Assembly (NCBI GenBank): GCA_944320675.1
Contig: CALUIJ010000031.1
Coordinates: 1-50,863 of the forward strand
Origin: an uncultured Prevotella sp.
GTDB taxonomy: Bacteria; Bacteroidota; Bacteroidia; Bacteroidales; Bacteroidaceae
DNA: 50,863 nucleotides
Direction: 5' to 3'
Each line of letters begins with the position of its first letter. Position 1 is the stretch's first letter. The notes beneath the pieces were generated by a model. That model worked only from the letters and a program-made list of their open reading frames with translations. It was not told the DNA's origin and did no database searches. The position numbers and the translations under genes are program-made. Below, one piece after another: positions 50,416 to 50,863 of this stretch.

Positions 50416-50863
50416 ATTTCTTGCGCGAAGTGCCATACTACGATGCCTGCCGTCACCGACACGTTGAGCGAATGCTTCGTGCCGAACTGCGGTATCTCAA
50501 GGCATCCGTCGCAGGCGTCGACCACGTCCTGGCGCACGCCCTTCACCTCGTTGCCCAACACGACGGCGTAGGCCGCGCCCGGCTCGGGGCGGAACCCGTC
50601 GAGCATCGTGCTGCCTTCGCACTGCTCCACGGCCATCACCCTTACGCCGCGCCGCTTGAGCTCGGCCACGGCTTCGGCGGCCGACTCGAAGTAGCGCCAC
50701 TCAACGCTGTCCTCGGCCCCGAGCGCCGTCTTGTGTATCTCGGGGTGGGGCGGCACGGCCGTGATGCCGCACAGCCACACGGCCTCCACGCGGAAGGCGT
50801 CGCACGAGCGCAACACCGAACCGACGTTGTACATGCTCCGCACGTCGTCCAAGACGACCGTCA
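50403..50863 (-). CDS. TrmH/SpoU-family RNA 2'-O-methyltransferase (5' end outside window)
   Basis: The frame is open to the right edge, giving 153 codons to the stop at 50403. The apparent start at 50852 is only an internal TTG. SPOUT motifs are present: motif 1 DDVRSMYNVGSVLRSCDAF, motif 2 YAVVLGNEVKGV and motif 3 IPQFGTKHSLNVSVTAGIVV, which build the knotted SAM site. It methylates a ribose in tRNA or rRNA; the substrate cannot be told from this fragment. The total family length is about 170-260 residues, so little of a short member is missing. Confidence 0.9.
   Translation of the reverse strand, partial: TVVLDDVRSMYNVGSVLRSCDAFRVEAVWLCGITAVPPHPEIHKTALGAEDSVEWRYFESAAEAVAELKRRGVRVMAVEQCEGSTMLDGFRPEPGAAYAVVLGNEVKGVRQDVVDACDGCLEIPQFGTKHSLNVSVTAGIVVWHFAQEMLKR

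Overview
The window comes from a GC-rich member of the Bacteroidales. Evidence: Mfa/Fim-type (type V) fimbrial lipoproteins, DUF3575/DUF3868, BACON, PCMD and calycin-like proteins, T9SS-like C-terminal tails, absence of Shine-Dalgarno sequences, and repeated matches to the Bacteroidetes promoter consensus (-33 TTTG, 19-20 nt, -7 TAnnTTTG). The family (for example Prevotellaceae or Muribaculaceae) cannot be fixed from the sequence alone.

Region 1 (1-17.3 kb) is one long minus-strand fimbrial locus. In transcription order it holds a DUF3575 protein, a DUF3868/OmpA-like/TPR lipoprotein, an Mfa2/FimB-like anchor, a probable major fimbrillin followed by an intrinsic terminator, a second fimbrillin, a 1586-residue modular surface protein, two more fimbrillin-like lipoproteins, and a second large modular protein that runs off the left edge.

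Region 2 (17.39-19.8 kb) is the most interesting part. An exact 29-bp inverted repeat (17392-17420 and 18667-18695) brackets 1246 bp that carry an AraC-family regulator gene and a well-formed promoter. A tyrosine recombinase gene lies just outside. As read here the promoter points away from the fimbrial operon. Inversion would aim it straight into the operon and put araC downstream of, and co-directional with, the recombinase. I interpret this as a DNA-inversion ON/OFF switch for the fimbriae, with the window showing the OFF state.

Region 3 (19.9-31.1 kb) is core genome: tRNA-Glu with rpsT, recO, a tandem duplication of tRNA-Asn with an AAA ATPase gene (one ATPase copy deleted to a remnant), a CtpA-type S41 protease, desulfoferrodoxin, a DUF2851 protein, and a three-gene surface operon (PCMD lipoprotein, beta-barrel, calycin/PCMD protein).

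Region 4 (31.2-47.0 kb) holds envelope and polysaccharide genes: two glycosyltransferases, an MsbA-like ABC exporter, a lipid A acyltransferase and a flippase. It also holds nadA, a BACON/porin/lipoprotein operon and a second tyrosine recombinase. The gaps carry a family of long palindromic MITE-like elements, two with 10-bp target duplications, as well as minisatellites. A gene-free stretch at 34.5-34.8 kb has ten DnaA-box-like 9-mers between divergently oriented genes and is a candidate chromosomal origin.

Region 5 (47.2-50.9 kb) has a PorT-like barrel, a MarC-family membrane protein, a secreted YD-repeat protein and a partial TrmH-type RNA methyltransferase. Most long ORFs antisense to these genes are GC-driven shadows and are not annotated.
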